A stretch of DNA of 64,000 nt from Prevotella sp. S7-1-8 (GTDB taxonomy: Bacteria > Bacteroidota > Bacteroidia > Bacteroidales > Bacteroidaceae): NCBI RefSeq assembly GCF_000758925.1, contig NZ_JRNC01000009.1, positions 80,718-144,717 of the forward strand, in the 5' to 3' direction. Both the position numbers and the translations under genes were made by a program. This document shows positions 25,981 through 35,620 of the stretch, piece by piece (the first letter of the stretch is position 1; every line of letters begins with the position of its first letter). The notes beneath the pieces are model-generated. The model made no database searches. It worked only from the letters and a program-made list of their open reading frames with translations, and was not told where the DNA came from.

Positions 25981-26151
25981 ATGGCTTACGTAATTAGTGA
26001 AGACTGCATCGCATGCGGAACTTGCATCGATGAGTGCCCGGTAGAGGCTATTTCAGAAGGCGACATCTACAAAATTGACGCTGACGCATGCACGGAGTGT
26101 GGGTCTTGCGCCGCGGTTTGCCCACAAGAGGTTATCCACCTCGGCGAGTAA
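25981..26151 (+). CDS. 2[4Fe-4S] ferredoxin
   Basis: 56 residues, starting MAYVISEDCIACGTC. Two CxxCxxCxxxC clusters: Cys9, 12, 15, 19 and Cys37, 40, 43, 47, the second with the usual C-P after the last Cys. This is a clostridial-type low-potential electron carrier, probably serving pyruvate:ferredoxin oxidoreductase and similar enzymes. Monocistronic: own promoter upstream and a strong terminator 74 bases after the stop. All eight ligands are present. Confidence 0.96.
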   Translation: MAYVISEDCIACGTCIDECPVEAISEGDIYKIDADACTECGSCAAVCPQEVIHLGE

Positions 26152-26224
26152 ACGCGCCGTCTTTCCAAGAACATGGGTTAAAGACGAACAATCATTGATT
26201 CTGTTCTCATAATTTGAAATTTTT

Positions 26225-26263
26225 GTCCCGAAGGTCGCAACGCGGCTTTTGGGACTTTTTTTT
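26225..26263 (+). terminator. Intrinsic terminator of the ferredoxin gene
   Basis: 10-bp stem (gtcccgaagg with ctttt gggac, two G-T pairs) followed at once by eight T (26256-26263). Confidence 0.9.
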
Positions 26264-26695
26264 GTCCGGCGCAGGAAGGGCCAGCGCCGATTGGCCAAGG
26301 CTTTTTATTCGCGCGCGAGGAAAACGGCAAGGGAAACATGAAATGATATTGGCGCGCGGCTGATGGCCGATTGTCCGCCGGGCAAGACTGTCTTTCGACA
26401 GGAGCGAACGTCGATGGGCATGGTTAACGTTTTGTCTAATTGATTGCATAAAGATTAAATTGTAGGTGGTATCGTCATTTGTTTTAGCCGCAATCAGCTA
26501 CGACAATAGCAAGACAGACGCACCATCAACGCGAACATCTGCGCCAACAACGCAATTACTGGCGTTTTTAATTGCATGAAAAGACTTCGGCGTTCATGCC
26601 AAAGCGCACGTCCGAGCACCAAAGCCATGGTCAAAACTGATAGCAGGTATCGCGATTTGCCAACGCCAAGCCTTGTTATCATTTGCGTTTCGCCA
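26264..26695. other. Intergenic region before the AspT-type transporter
   Basis: About 430 bases. GC-rich first third with words such as gccgattggcc and ggccgattgtcc that resemble the repeat family at 23.1 kb, then AT-rich DNA. No gene that I can support on either strand. Confidence 0.5.
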
Positions 26696-26703
26696 TAACT
26701 TTG
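26696..26703 (+). promoter_or_regulatory. -7 box TAACTTTG for the transporter gene
   Basis: TAnnTTTG followed by GCACC, 24 bases before the ATG at 26728. Because this promoter lies downstream of an earlier in-frame ATG (26683), it supports the later start. Confidence 0.65.
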
Positions 26704-26727
26704 CACCATCGAAACACAATAGGACAA

Positions 26728-28416
26728 ATGGAAATAATACTTAATCTTTTCAGAGGATTTCCCGAGTTTTGGGGTGGCGGGGTAGCCCACTCCGTCATGA
26801 TATTGGCGCTTGTGATAACGGCAGGGCTGTATTTGGGCAGAATAAAGGTGAAAGGGCTGTCGTTAGGATTGGCGTGGATACTTTTCGTGGGACTTATTTT
26901 AGGGCACTTCAATTTCAATCTGGACGTGCACTTGCTACATTTCCTGAAGGAGTTTGGGTTGATACTTTTTGTCTATTCCATTGGCTTGGAGGTTGGGCCG
27001 GGGCTCTTCTCTTCGTTCACCAAGGGCAGCAAGACGCTCAACGCGCTTGTTGCCATCGTCATAGCCATCAGCTTGGTGTCAGCGACAGGCGTGTTTTACC
27101 TTTCGGACACGCCCATCACGACGGTCGTGGGCATATTGTCCGGAGCCGTGACCAACACCCCCGGCTTGGGTACGGCGCAGCAGGCGTACAGCGACCTGCG
27201 CGGCATTGATGCGCCAACGATAGCCACTGGCTACGCCGTGGCGTACCCCATGGGCGTGCTGGGGGTGATATTGTCGTTTCTAATACTAAAATGGGTGTTG
27301 CGAATCAATGTGGATGACGAGGAAAAAGCGGCCGAGGGTGGCATTGGCCATTTGGAGAACATAACGCTGAACACCTTCTCCATCACCATGAGCAACGACA
27401 CCATCGACGGCGCGACGGTAGGGCACATACGCGAATTGCTCAAGCGCGACTTCATGATCTCGCGCATATATCGCGCCAAAGACGGCCGCCACGACGAGGT
27501 GGTGGATGGCAGCACCGCGGTGCGCGTGGGCGACACCCTGCTCGTCGTGGCGCGCCCGGCAGACCAAGAGCCCATCTGCGCCCTGCTGGGAGAGCGCGTG
27601 GAGATGCACTGGGAGAAATTTGGCAACGAGCTTGTGTCACGCCAGATACTCATCACCAAGACTGCCGTGAACGGCAAGTCGATAGAGCAGATGAGAATAA
27701 GGAGCACCTTTGGCGTGAACATCACCCGGATAAGTCGCTCCGGCGTGGACTTGGTGGCAACGCCAAAGCTCAGGCTGCAGATGGGCGACCGTGTGACCGT
27801 GGTGGGCAATGAGCTGTCCATCAGCCACGTGGAAAAAGTCTTCGGCAACAGCGAGCGCAGGCTGAACGACCCAAACCTCATACCCATCTTTCTCGGCATC
27901 ATGTTAGGATGCGTGCTGGCCAACGTGCCATTCGTGCTGCCAGGCATCTCGGCCACCCTGCGACTGGGGCTTACGGGAGGCCCGCTCATCGTGGCGCTGC
28001 TCATCGGCTATTTCGGGCCGAAGCACAATCTCGTCACGTACAACACGTTGAGCGCCAACCTCATGTTGCGACAATTTGGCCTGTGCGTGTTCTTGGCATG
28101 CGTGGGTTTAGGCACCGGAAGCCAGTTCGTGCAGACCGTGGCCACGCAGGCGGGCTTGACATGGATAGGCTACGGACTGATCATCACCATGATACCAATG
28201 CTCATAGGAGGACTGATAGGCCGCTATGTGTTTCACATCAACTACTTCACCTTGCTGGGCGTGCTCGCCGGCGCGAACACCAATCCGCCGGCATTGGCCT
28301 ACGTGAACGACATGACGCAAAGCAACTCGCCGGCCGTGGGCTACTCGGCGGTATACCCTTTTGCCATGTTCATGCGCATCGTGACGATACAGATCATGAT
28401 TTTCGTGTTAGGATAA
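26728..28416 (+). CDS. AspT/YidE-type transporter with TrkA-C domains
   Basis: 562-residue inner-membrane protein. Two membrane halves (about 1-185 and 385-562) each carry the same turn motif, GAVTNTPGL at 139-147 and GANTNPPAL at 515-523, which shows the internal duplication of the aspartate:alanine exchanger family. Between them are two regulatory TrkA-C (RCK-C) domains (about 205-370; e.g. RVGDTLLVVARPADQEPICA). Homologues YidE and YbjL of E. coli are still of unknown substrate; amino or dicarboxylic acids are plausible. The start gives MEIILNLFRGFPEFWGGG. The ThrE-type gene follows after 19 bases. Confidence 0.9.
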   Translation: MEIILNLFRGFPEFWGGGVAHSVMILALVITAGLYLGRIKVKGLSLGLAWILFVGLILGHFNFNLDVHLLHFLKEFGLILFVYSIGLEVGPGLFSSFTKGSKTLNALVAIVIAISLVSATGVFYLSDTPITTVVGILSGAVTNTPGLGTAQQAYSDLRGIDAPTIATGYAVAYPMGVLGVILSFLILKWVLRINVDDEEKAAEGGIGHLENITLNTFSITMSNDTIDGATVGHIRELLKRDFMISRIYRAKDGRHDEVVDGSTAVRVGDTLLVVARPADQEPICALLGERVEMHWEKFGNELVSRQILITKTAVNGKSIEQMRIRSTFGVNITRISRSGVDLVATPKLRLQMGDRVTVVGNELSISHVEKVFGNSERRLNDPNLIPIFLGIMLGCVLANVPFVLPGISATLRLGLTGGPLIVALLIGYFGPKHNLVTYNTLSANLMLRQFGLCVFLACVGLGTGSQFVQTVATQAGLTWIGYGLIITMIPMLIGGLIGRYVFHINYFTLLGVLAGANTNPPALAYVNDMTQSNSPAVGYSAVYPFAMFMRIVTIQIMIFVLG

Positions 28417-28435
28417 AAGACTCTTTCGGGATAAT

Positions 28436-29839
28436 ATGGATAATAATTCGATGAATGTTTCCGATGTGGCCACACTGCATCGGAAACTCGACTTGCTCTT
28501 GCAGACAGGCTGCTTCTTGATGGATTGCTCGGCAGACACGGTGATGATAGTGAGAAACATGAAGCGAGTGGCAGACCATTGGGAGCTGGACGAACGGTTG
28601 CTGAACGTATACATCAACTACAACGTGTTGATGCTCAACTACAGCAACAACGAGAAATCGTACACCAAGTTTCAAAAATGCGTCAAGCACGGCATAGACA
28701 TGGATGCCGTGACGCGCGTGAGCCATCTCACGTGGCGGGCCATCAAATACAACTATGACGTGGAGAAATACGCCGAAGAGCTGGACCGTATCAAGCGCAT
28801 GCCGCGCCATTACACGCCATGGCAGGTGGCCACCGCCGCCGGGTTTGCCTGCGGCGGCTTCTGCATCCAGTTCGGATGCGACTGGCCAGCCTTCTTCTAT
28901 GCGTCGGTGGCGGCCATCCTCGGTTTCAGGCTGCGCATGTTTCTTATGGCCAAAGGGGCCAACAACTATATCAGCATATGCGCCGCCGCCTTCGTGTCCA
29001 CGATTTTGGCGTGGCTCAGCTCGTTTATATCCCTTTCGCCCACGTTGGCCCACGCCATGCCATCGTGCGTCATCTCGGACACGCCTTGGCACCCACTGTT
29101 GGCCTGCGCGCTGTTCATAGTGCCAGGCGTGCCACTGATAAATTTCGTGAGCGACATGCTCAACGGGCACATACAGACGGGACTTATACGCGCGCTCAAC
29201 ACCCTGCTCATGGTTATCGCGATGGTGTTCGGCATCACGTTTGCCATAGATTTCTGTGGGATAGACAATTTCGTGCACGACCTCTCGATGGTGCCCCACC
29301 ATAACTATATAGAGTTTGCCATCGCCGCGGCCATCTCGGCCATAGGCTTCTCCACCATCTTCAACACGCCACGCCAACTGCTGCCCATCATCGCCGTGGG
29401 AGGCATCATCGCCGTGTGCTGCCGCAACTTTGTGAATTTGGGACCAAGCACCGGCAACACCGGGCTGGATCAAGGTATCGTCATTGGCTCGCTGGCGGGC
29501 TCCACGCTCATCAGCTTGATTTGCGCCATGGCCACGCACTGGTTTCACACGCCGCACCAGTGCCTGTCCATACCAAGCGTCATACCCATGGTGCCGGGCG
29601 TGTTGATGTATCGAGCGCTGTTCGCCTTTGTCGACATGCAAGGTGTCGTGGGCGAGGTGACGGCGGGCATGCACTATTTTATCATGGCATCGCTCATCAT
29701 ATTGGTTATCGCGGCGGGGGTGGCCGTGCCAAACATATTCATCAGGAGAATGTGGCAGAACAAACGCAAAATCAGGTATTACAACCTCTTGATGCAGCGA
29801 AGGCGAGAACAGGCGGCCAAAGTGCGTGCGAGCCAATGA
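28436..29839 (+). CDS. Threonine/serine exporter family protein (ThrE type, fused halves)
   Basis: 467 residues. The soluble N-terminal part (about 1-125: LHRKLDLLLQTGCFLMDCSA, ADTVMIVRNMKRVADHWELD) and about ten membrane helices correspond to the ThrE architecture in which DUF1212 and the second half (DUF3815-like) are joined in one chain. GVPLINFVSDMLNGHIQTGL and CLSIPSVIPMVPGVLMYRAL are the best-kept motifs, at equivalent places of the two halves. Probable export of threonine or serine. Likely one operon with the AspT-type transporter in front. Confidence 0.88.
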   Translation: MDNNSMNVSDVATLHRKLDLLLQTGCFLMDCSADTVMIVRNMKRVADHWELDERLLNVYINYNVLMLNYSNNEKSYTKFQKCVKHGIDMDAVTRVSHLTWRAIKYNYDVEKYAEELDRIKRMPRHYTPWQVATAAGFACGGFCIQFGCDWPAFFYASVAAILGFRLRMFLMAKGANNYISICAAAFVSTILAWLSSFISLSPTLAHAMPSCVISDTPWHPLLACALFIVPGVPLINFVSDMLNGHIQTGLIRALNTLLMVIAMVFGITFAIDFCGIDNFVHDLSMVPHHNYIEFAIAAAISAIGFSTIFNTPRQLLPIIAVGGIIAVCCRNFVNLGPSTGNTGLDQGIVIGSLAGSTLISLICAMATHWFHTPHQCLSIPSVIPMVPGVLMYRALFAFVDMQGVVGEVTAGMHYFIMASLIILVIAAGVAVPNIFIRRMWQNKRKIRYYNLLMQRRREQAAKVRASQ

Positions 29840-29883
29840 CAGCAAAGCTGGCCACAAGGCATACGTTTCTTGACGATTATCCC

Positions 29884-29891
29884 TATCTTTG
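29884..29891 (+). promoter_or_regulatory. -7 box TATCTTTG for the LysR regulator
   Basis: TAnnTTTG followed by GCA, 22 bases before the ATG at 29914. Confidence 0.65.
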
Positions 29892-29913
29892 CACTTGAAA
29901 CAAGCAGAACACA

Positions 29914-30828
29914 ATGGAAATAAGACAACTAAAATATTTTTTGAAAGTGGCCGAGACGCTCAATTTCTCGGAGGCAAGCCGGCGGCTCTACATATCGCAG
30001 AGCACGCTGTCGCAACAAATTAGCAACTTGGAGAACGAGGTGGGGCTGCCCCTCTTTGAGCGTAACAGCCACGAGGTGCATCTCACCGAGCCGGGACGCG
30101 AGCTGCTGCCCTACGCACAGCGAGCCGTGGTGGCCGCCGACTCGTGCTTCGACCACATGGCCGATTTGAAACAAATGCTCACCGGCGAGCTGAACATCGG
30201 TGTGACATACTCTTTCAGTACCATCATGATGGACACCATGGTGGACTTCATAAAAATACACCCGGGTGTCAAGCTCAACATCTTCTACCAATCCATGGAA
30301 GAGCTGATGGATATGCTCAAGCGCAGGGAGGTGGATTTCGTGCTGGCCTTTTTGCCACTCAAATTCAACAAGGATATTGACAGCAGGGTCATCTTCAGCA
30401 ACAGATTGGCCGCCGTCATGAAAAGCGACCATGTCTTGGCCAAACAGCAAAACGTTAAGCCGGAGGAGTTGCAAAACCACGGATTGGTGCTCCCGGCGCA
30501 TGGCTTGCTGGCCCGGAGAGCCTTTGACAAATTTTTGGCTGAAAAAGATTTAAACTTGAAAGTAAAGGTAGAGGTAAACAATGTGGACTTGATTTTCCAA
30601 CTGTTGCATCGCACCAACTATGTGTCCATATTGGCCGAGTCTACCGTCTTGCACCATGAGAACGAGCTGAAAGCCATCCCTATCGACATGCCCGACAATC
30701 AAATCGAGGGCTGCATACACATGCTCAAGGACGCGTATCTCAAGAACGCGGCGCAAGAGTTTATCAAGATGCTATGCGGCTCTACCAGCATCCTCACAAA
30801 TTTCGCGCTCAAGGATATTTTACTGTAG
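29914..30828 (+). CDS. LysR-family transcriptional regulator
   Basis: 304 residues. Winged helix-turn-helix at 1-60 (MEIRQLKYFLKVAETLNFSE, SRRLYISQSTLSQQISNLE) and the two-lobed periplasmic-binding-protein-like effector domain at about 88-295. The effector and target genes are not given by sequence; it lies after two amino-acid-type transporters on the same strand but has its own promoter. LysR proteins often act on a divergent neighbour, but here the upstream gene is co-directional, so the target is open. Confidence 0.94.
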   Translation: MEIRQLKYFLKVAETLNFSEASRRLYISQSTLSQQISNLENEVGLPLFERNSHEVHLTEPGRELLPYAQRAVVAADSCFDHMADLKQMLTGELNIGVTYSFSTIMMDTMVDFIKIHPGVKLNIFYQSMEELMDMLKRREVDFVLAFLPLKFNKDIDSRVIFSNRLAAVMKSDHVLAKQQNVKPEELQNHGLVLPAHGLLARRAFDKFLAEKDLNLKVKVEVNNVDLIFQLLHRTNYVSILAESTVLHHENELKAIPIDMPDNQIEGCIHMLKDAYLKNAAQEFIKMLCGSTSILTNFALKDILL

Positions 30829-30870
30829 GTCGCGAAGGGCAAGGTCGCGCCAGCGCGCATGACGCAAACA

Positions 30871-30914
30871 AAATCCCCTATCACCATGTTGGCGACAGGG
30901 GATTTGGCGTTTTT
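30871..30914. terminator. Bidirectional terminator between LysR and TPR genes
   Basis: Perfect 9-bp stem aaatcccct/aggggattt (30871-30879, 30897-30905) with a second inner helix, then ggcgttttt on the plus strand; on the minus strand the stem is followed by tgtttgcg. The two genes converge on it. Confidence 0.8.
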
Positions 30915-30956
30915 ACCGCGATTCGCGGGCGTCGGCGACGCGACCGCTCCACGCAT

Positions 30957-32387
30957 TTATTTCATGGCTGCCACCTGCTTGGCCACCTCGTTCTCAGGAT
31001 CGATGCCGAGCAGCTTGTTAGCGTAGACCTTGGCCGCCGCCTTGTTTTGCCTTACGTTATAGCTATACACCAAAAGGTAGAGATAAGCCTGCTTCAACAT
31101 TGATAACTCGCTATTGTTTTTCTCTGCCTTGCCCTCTAACGAGGCGGATAGAGCCTCGTAGTATGGCTTGGCCAACCCTTGTTTGCTATCAGGATCCAAG
31201 TTGGCGTTGATCTGGCCACGCATATAGTTGGCGTAGTTCTTGTAATTGGGGAATTTCTCCATTATCAGCGCATACACAGCGTCTGCTTTCTTAAATGCCG
31301 CGTTGGCGCCAGCTTGGTCGCCTGCGTGTGTCTTCCTTGAGGCAATCTCCGTGTAGAGCGTGCCAAGATTGTCAAGCGTCTCCATGGTCGTATCCACGCC
31401 AGCGACGGATTTCTCGTAATACGCCACGGCGTTGTCGTAGTCGCCCTTTTTGAGGTAAACGTCGGAGAGGTTCTTGTTGATTATGGCAATTTGTTTGTCA
31501 TTGCCCTTGTTGAGCGCGATGGCCTGGTCAAAAGCCTTGACGGCATCATCCCAACGCTCGGCCATCTGCAAAGCGGTGCCATAGTATATGTAGTCTTCGC
31601 CAATGTAATGTGCGCTGTCACTCTTGTTGAAGAGACGATCGGCGTAGTCGAGAGCCTGCTCTGTCTGCTTGAGGTCGGTATAGTTGTAGAAAGCTATACG
31701 ATTCCATCCCGAGCGGCGCGGGTCTCGGCTCAAACCTGCCTTGCAAATGTTTATGCTCTTGTCGCGTTTGCCGAGAAGCCATGTTGTCATGGCATAGTAC
31801 GTGATATCCTCGTCATCCATGTTGCTCTTGTCTGTCACCTTGTCATAGTAGGCCTCCGCTTTCTCATACTGCTGGGCAATGTAGAAAATTCGGCCGCACA
31901 GAGCGTCAACGGGATAGTCTGGGCGCTGAGCGCGCAGCTCCTCGAGATTGGCCACGGCTTCTTCCGGGCTTCTTCCGCGCAGGATCATGGCATACTTGTA
32001 ATAAGCCTCTGGGTCTTTCGGGTCAAAATATTTGGCTTGTTGATAGTTTTCGGCAGCCGTGCCAGCGTCGTCTTGGGTTACGGCAATGTCGCCCTTGAGC
32101 AAGAAAGCCTTGGCATACTTGTGGTCACGGGAGAGCGCATAATCCGCGAAACGCTGTGCGTTGACAGTGTCTTTCTCGTTGAGAAAAATCTTGCCGATAG
32201 CTACAAGAACCGCTGGATTTTTTTTGTTTTCCTTGTACAATTTCTTTACGTTATCCTTGTAATCAGGACCTTTAGCCTTGATCACTTGCGTGGCTTGCTC
32301 CACGACAGCCTTGTTGTCTTGTGCCATTGTCGGCGCAAACGAAGCGAAAGCAAGCGCGCCCAGCAATAAATATTTAGCTACTTTCAT
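30957..32387 (-). CDS. TPR-repeat protein of the TonB-motor operon
   Basis: 476 residues. Signal peptide 1-22 (ending APTMAQ), then at least eight TPR-like helical hairpins over the whole length, e.g. AKAFLLKGDIAVTQDDAGTA, YIYYGTALQMAERWDDAVKA and LSDVYLKKGDYDNAVAYYEK. Periplasmic scaffold. It is the last gene after exbB, exbD, exbD, tonB and a PstS-like lipoprotein; the same order is common in Bacteroidales, so it probably works with that energy-transducing complex. Confidence 0.88.
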   Translation of the reverse strand: MKVAKYLLLGALAFASFAPTMAQDNKAVVEQATQVIKAKGPDYKDNVKKLYKENKKNPAVLVAIGKIFLNEKDTVNAQRFADYALSRDHKYAKAFLLKGDIAVTQDDAGTAAENYQQAKYFDPKDPEAYYKYAMILRGRSPEEAVANLEELRAQRPDYPVDALCGRIFYIAQQYEKAEAYYDKVTDKSNMDDEDITYYAMTTWLLGKRDKSINICKAGLSRDPRRSGWNRIAFYNYTDLKQTEQALDYADRLFNKSDSAHYIGEDYIYYGTALQMAERWDDAVKAFDQAIALNKGNDKQIAIINKNLSDVYLKKGDYDNAVAYYEKSVAGVDTTMETLDNLGTLYTEIASRKTHAGDQAGANAAFKKADAVYALIMEKFPNYKNYANYMRGQINANLDPDSKQGLAKPYYEALSASLEGKAEKNNSELSMLKQAYLYLLVYSYNVRQNKAAAKVYANKLLGIDPENEVAKQVAAMK

Positions 32388-32464
32388 AATTCCTTTAATC
32401 TTAGTGTTAATGTTGCAAAATTCTTTTTTTGTATAAAACTGTTGTTATCTTGATTTTGTTGCCT

Positions 32465-33424
32465 CTATTCTGTAATATTAACATTTCTTACATTTATGTT
32501 ACCCATGACGGGAAGCAGTCCAGTTTTCAAAACTATGCGTTGTCCTTTTGGGCCCTCAACAAAATGAGCGAACCCCCAAGGCAAGCCTTGACGCGGGTCG
32601 TTGAGCAGCGCGTAGATGGTTCTGACGAGCGGATACTCTCCATTATAAATGTAATATTGGTATGGCTTGCGGCCACTGGCAGGCGTGGCGGGATGCACAT
32701 GGCTCACGCTCATCACGCGAACCTTCTTGTTGAACGTGAGGTTGGTGGAGTCTCTTTTGTCGTTGAGCCAATTGTTTCCAATGATACCAATGGCATTGGG
32801 GGTGCTCTCGACGTATTTGATGACCTCTTCGGTTTTGTTCACCGCGGCCACGTTAGGGTTGGCGATGGGCTTGCCTCCAAGGATGGAATCTTCTACATAA
32901 TGGACAGTGCTTGACTTGGCATTGTCAAACACCACGGTGATCGCGCCACGCTTGGAACCCTTGTGAAGCTGTCCCCAAGTGGTGATACGGCCGCTCATGA
33001 TTTGCTCGATATCCTTGACTGAAATAAGGGTATCGGTGTTGTTTTTGTTAACAATAAAAGCCAAAGCGTCGTATGCCAATTTCAGGGAAACCGGCTTGAA
33101 ATTCTTGGCTTGCAGGTTTTTCAGCTCTGACGGTTTAAAGTCGCGGGCCGTAAAGGCCAACCATGTCTTGCCCTCAAGCAACCGTTTGATGGCGTCAGAC
33201 TCGTTGGTGTATATCGGTTTGACCTTTGCCTGTGGATAATCGTGTTCGAAGACGAAACGCTCTTCTTCTATAATGGGACTAAAACTTTCATCAGAGACGA
33301 AACTTATCGTCCCTGATGAATATGTATCCGTCCGGCCGTCTTTTCCCTTCTTGTTGTCGCAAGAAGAGAGAAGACTGGCGGACAGTGTTAATCCTACGAT
33401 GATGTAAGATGTTATTTTTCTCAT
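32465..33424 (-). CDS. PstS-like substrate-binding lipoprotein
   Basis: 319 residues. Lipobox LLSSC with Cys22. The fold is that of phosphate-binding-protein-like periplasmic proteins: GTISFVSDESFSPIIEEE, LAYDALAFIVNKNNTDTLIS, IEQIMSGRITTWGQL (typical PstS segment) and PNAIGIIGNNWLND. No PstABC transport genes are near; instead it follows tonB after 9 bases in a cluster that is common in Bacteroidales, so it is unlikely to be a simple phosphate importer component. Exported-protein sensor or ligand scavenger is possible. Confidence 0.85.
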   Translation of the reverse strand: MRKITSYIIVGLTLSASLLSSCDNKKGKDGRTDTYSSGTISFVSDESFSPIIEEERFVFEHDYPQAKVKPIYTNESDAIKRLLEGKTWLAFTARDFKPSELKNLQAKNFKPVSLKLAYDALAFIVNKNNTDTLISVKDIEQIMSGRITTWGQLHKGSKRGAITVVFDNAKSSTVHYVEDSILGGKPIANPNVAAVNKTEEVIKYVESTPNAIGIIGNNWLNDKRDSTNLTFNKKVRVMSVSHVHPATPASGRKPYQYYIYNGEYPLVRTIYALLNDPRQGLPWGFAHFVEGPKGQRIVLKTGLLPVMGNINVRNVNITE

Positions 33425-33433
33425 AAATTATTA

Positions 33434-34279
33434 TTACTGAAGCCTGAACTGCACAGGAACGTTGTACTTCACGCGCACGGCCGAGCCGTTCTGCTTGCCG
33501 GGAATCCACTTAGGCATGGACCTCACGACACGCTGCGCCTCGCGGTCTAACGACGGGTCGACAGATCTAACAATTTTCACATCTGTGATAGATCCATCAC
33601 GTTCCACCACGAATGACACCGTGACACGTCCTTGCACGCCATTCTCTTGCGCCACGACAGGGTATTTGATGTTTTCGGAGAGATACCTCATCAAGGCGGC
33701 GTCGCCACCGGGGAATTTAGGCATTTGCTCCACAACGTCGAACACCTTGTTCTCAACTTCCGGTTTATCAGGTTTAACAGGCTCGTCAGCCACGCGCTCT
33801 GTCACTTTGAGCACCTCGCCTTTCTCGCTGTTTCCTTTCACGTCAAGCGCGCCGATAGCGGTGTTGGTCTTCATCAAGTCTTCCTGGGTTCTCATCTCTT
33901 CCTCAGGCTTCACGTCCTTGTCTTTTTTGATGACGGGCGCGGTAAACTTGATAGAAGACTTCACCTCTTTGACCACTTCCTGCTTTTTCTCAGGGATTTG
34001 AATATCCTTGCGCTTAACCTCTGCCTTTTTCTTAGGCTGGTTCAATACGGACAACTCTGTCACCTGCTCGTTTTTCTGGTGCGCGGCCTGATACCTATCG
34101 TATGCAGACTTTGCGATGTAAAACGCAATGAACAGCGCAGCCAGCAACGCTATAACCATGATGGAGTAGATATTTCTCTTCGAGGTGGACCTGCGGAGCT
34201 TGTACGCGCCGTATTCCTTGTTCCTGCCCTCAAAGACAAGATCTGTCCATGCGTTGGTTGTTACATCTATTTTTGCCAT
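33434..34279 (-). CDS. tonB: TonB energy transducer
   Basis: 281 residues. Cytoplasmic start (KIDVTTNAWTDLVFEGRNKE) as in Bacteroidetes TonB, one membrane helix at about 38-57, a Lys/Glu/Val-rich spacer (60-190, in place of the usual Pro-rich region), and the C-terminal TonB domain (about 195-281) with FPGGDAALMRYLSENIKYP, GRVTVSFVVERDGSITDVKI and MPKWIPGKQNGSAVRVKYN. It transmits the proton-motive force from ExbBD to outer-membrane receptors such as the one at 38353-40770. Confidence 0.95.
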   Translation of the reverse strand: MAKIDVTTNAWTDLVFEGRNKEYGAYKLRRSTSKRNIYSIMVIALLAALFIAFYIAKSAYDRYQAAHQKNEQVTELSVLNQPKKKAEVKRKDIQIPEKKQEVVKEVKSSIKFTAPVIKKDKDVKPEEEMRTQEDLMKTNTAIGALDVKGNSEKGEVLKVTERVADEPVKPDKPEVENKVFDVVEQMPKFPGGDAALMRYLSENIKYPVVAQENGVQGRVTVSFVVERDGSITDVKIVRSVDPSLDREAQRVVRSMPKWIPGKQNGSAVRVKYNVPVQFRLQ

Positions 34280-34309
34280 TTCTTAACTTTTAAATAGTTT
34301 CGATAATGC

Positions 34310-34960
34310 TTACATCTTGACATTGTTCTTCTTGAGAAGCTCCATGTCATCCTTGCTCAGCTTGTCGATTACATACTTACCTATGCTGCAAATCTGCATT
34401 TCGTCAAGAGCGTCCACGAGGTTTTTGTAACTGGAATTGTCTGTGGCCTTGATAATGACTGTCATGGTTTGGATTTTCCCATTCTCCAACTCTCCAGCCT
34501 TGATCTTGCTCAACTCCTTAGCGTATACGGAGTCAGACATCTTGCCGTTAGGGTCGTCTCTTTTCTTGTCGAGCTTCGCCTTGGCTTCCATCACCTGCTT
34601 CACAGGCGTGGTTCCGTCTTCAGTCTCATGGTTGAAGAGCACTCTGCGTATCCCATCTCTTCCCCACGTGGTTTTTTGCAAACAATCCGGCTTCTCGGGT
34701 TTGACCATACCGGCAACGTAGTATATTTGGTTGTCGGCAGCGCAATAGATCGTGATGGTGTAAGACTCCTTTGTCACGGTCTTGTCTTGCTCGTTCAGGT
34801 TTTTGTCGTTACTCGGCATACTCAATTCCATCGTCTGTGGTTTTGCCAAAGACGTGCAGAGCATGAAGAACGTGATGAGAAGCATCATCATGTCAACCAT
34901 AGGAGTGAAGTCCACGCGGACATTCATCTTCTTTTGTTTGCTTTTTCCTTGCTTTGCCAT
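34310..34960 (-). CDS. exbD: ExbD-type biopolymer transport protein (second copy)
   Basis: 216 residues with a single membrane helix at about 20-38. The start RVDFTPMVDMMMLLITFFML contains Asp23, the proton-carrying residue of ExbD/TolR. The periplasmic part is longer than in E. coli ExbD (141 residues), which is usual for Bacteroidetes. Its ATG overlaps the previous exbD stop by one base. Two different ExbD proteins probably form a heterodimer within the ExbB pentamer. Confidence 0.93.
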   Translation of the reverse strand: MAKQGKSKQKKMNVRVDFTPMVDMMMLLITFFMLCTSLAKPQTMELSMPSNDKNLNEQDKTVTKESYTITIYCAADNQIYYVAGMVKPEKPDCLQKTTWGRDGIRRVLFNHETEDGTTPVKQVMEAKAKLDKKRDDPNGKMSDSVYAKELSKIKAGELENGKIQTMTVIIKATDNSSYKNLVDALDEMQICSIGKYVIDKLSKDDMELLKKNNVKM

Positions 34961-35589
34961 TATGCGTCCTCCTGTTTCTTATATTGAGTGATGAGATAGT
35001 AACGGTTCTCGTTCATGTCTTGAAGTTCGCTCATGATCTTTTTCACCGTCTTGTATGGAGTTTTCTCGTCGGCCTTAATGGCGATCTTGGCGTCGGGGTT
35101 GGCCTCCTTGGCTGCCTTCACCCAAATTTGGAACTCGCTCATAGCCGCATCCCCTTCTTTGCCTTTTACGGAGTCGGTTGGGATGCCATAGTTTTTGATA
35201 GCCTCCGGCATCTTGTTCTTGTCCATATTGAGGTATGCTTGAAGGTCATCCATCGGCACGCCCCACATGGGATCGTCCGAAAACTTCTTCTGTTGTTCAG
35301 CTGTTAGCTGAATACCAAACTGACCGGTAACGTCTTGCAGAGCGGCCTCCTTGTCGGTGGTCTTGTCCAAACTCATAAATATCTTGCCGTCATCGCTGAC
35401 GAGGATATTGAGGACATTGTTTTCCGGAACCTTGATTTCGGATACCGAGCCTGGCGTGTTCACCCTTACCGGTTCTTGCTTCACAAATGTAGACGTGAGC
35501 ATAAAGAACGTAAGCAAAAGCACCATCACGTCAGACATAGGGGTCATGTCTATCCAGACGTCACTTTTCTTAATTTTTACTTTACCCAT
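34960..35589 (-). CDS. exbD: ExbD-type biopolymer transport protein (first copy)
   Basis: 209 residues; membrane helix about 17-36 with WIDMTPMSDVMVLLLTFFML, Asp20 being the conserved proton carrier. It differs clearly in the periplasmic part from the second copy, so the two are old paralogues and not a recent duplication. 31 bases after exbB. Confidence 0.93.
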   Translation of the reverse strand: MGKVKIKKSDVWIDMTPMSDVMVLLLTFFMLTSTFVKQEPVRVNTPGSVSEIKVPENNVLNILVSDDGKIFMSLDKTTDKEAALQDVTGQFGIQLTAEQQKKFSDDPMWGVPMDDLQAYLNMDKNKMPEAIKNYGIPTDSVKGKEGDAAMSEFQIWVKAAKEANPDAKIAIKADEKTPYKTVKKIMSELQDMNENRYYLITQYKKQEDA

Positions 35590-35620
35590 AGCGATAAATA
35601 TTTTAAGGGGTTAGCAAAAA

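Noticed and set aside
28394..29914. 506-codon minus-strand frame opposite the ThrE-type exporter
   Set aside because: His-rich antisense of a membrane protein gene; no family features, and the plus frame has clear motifs.
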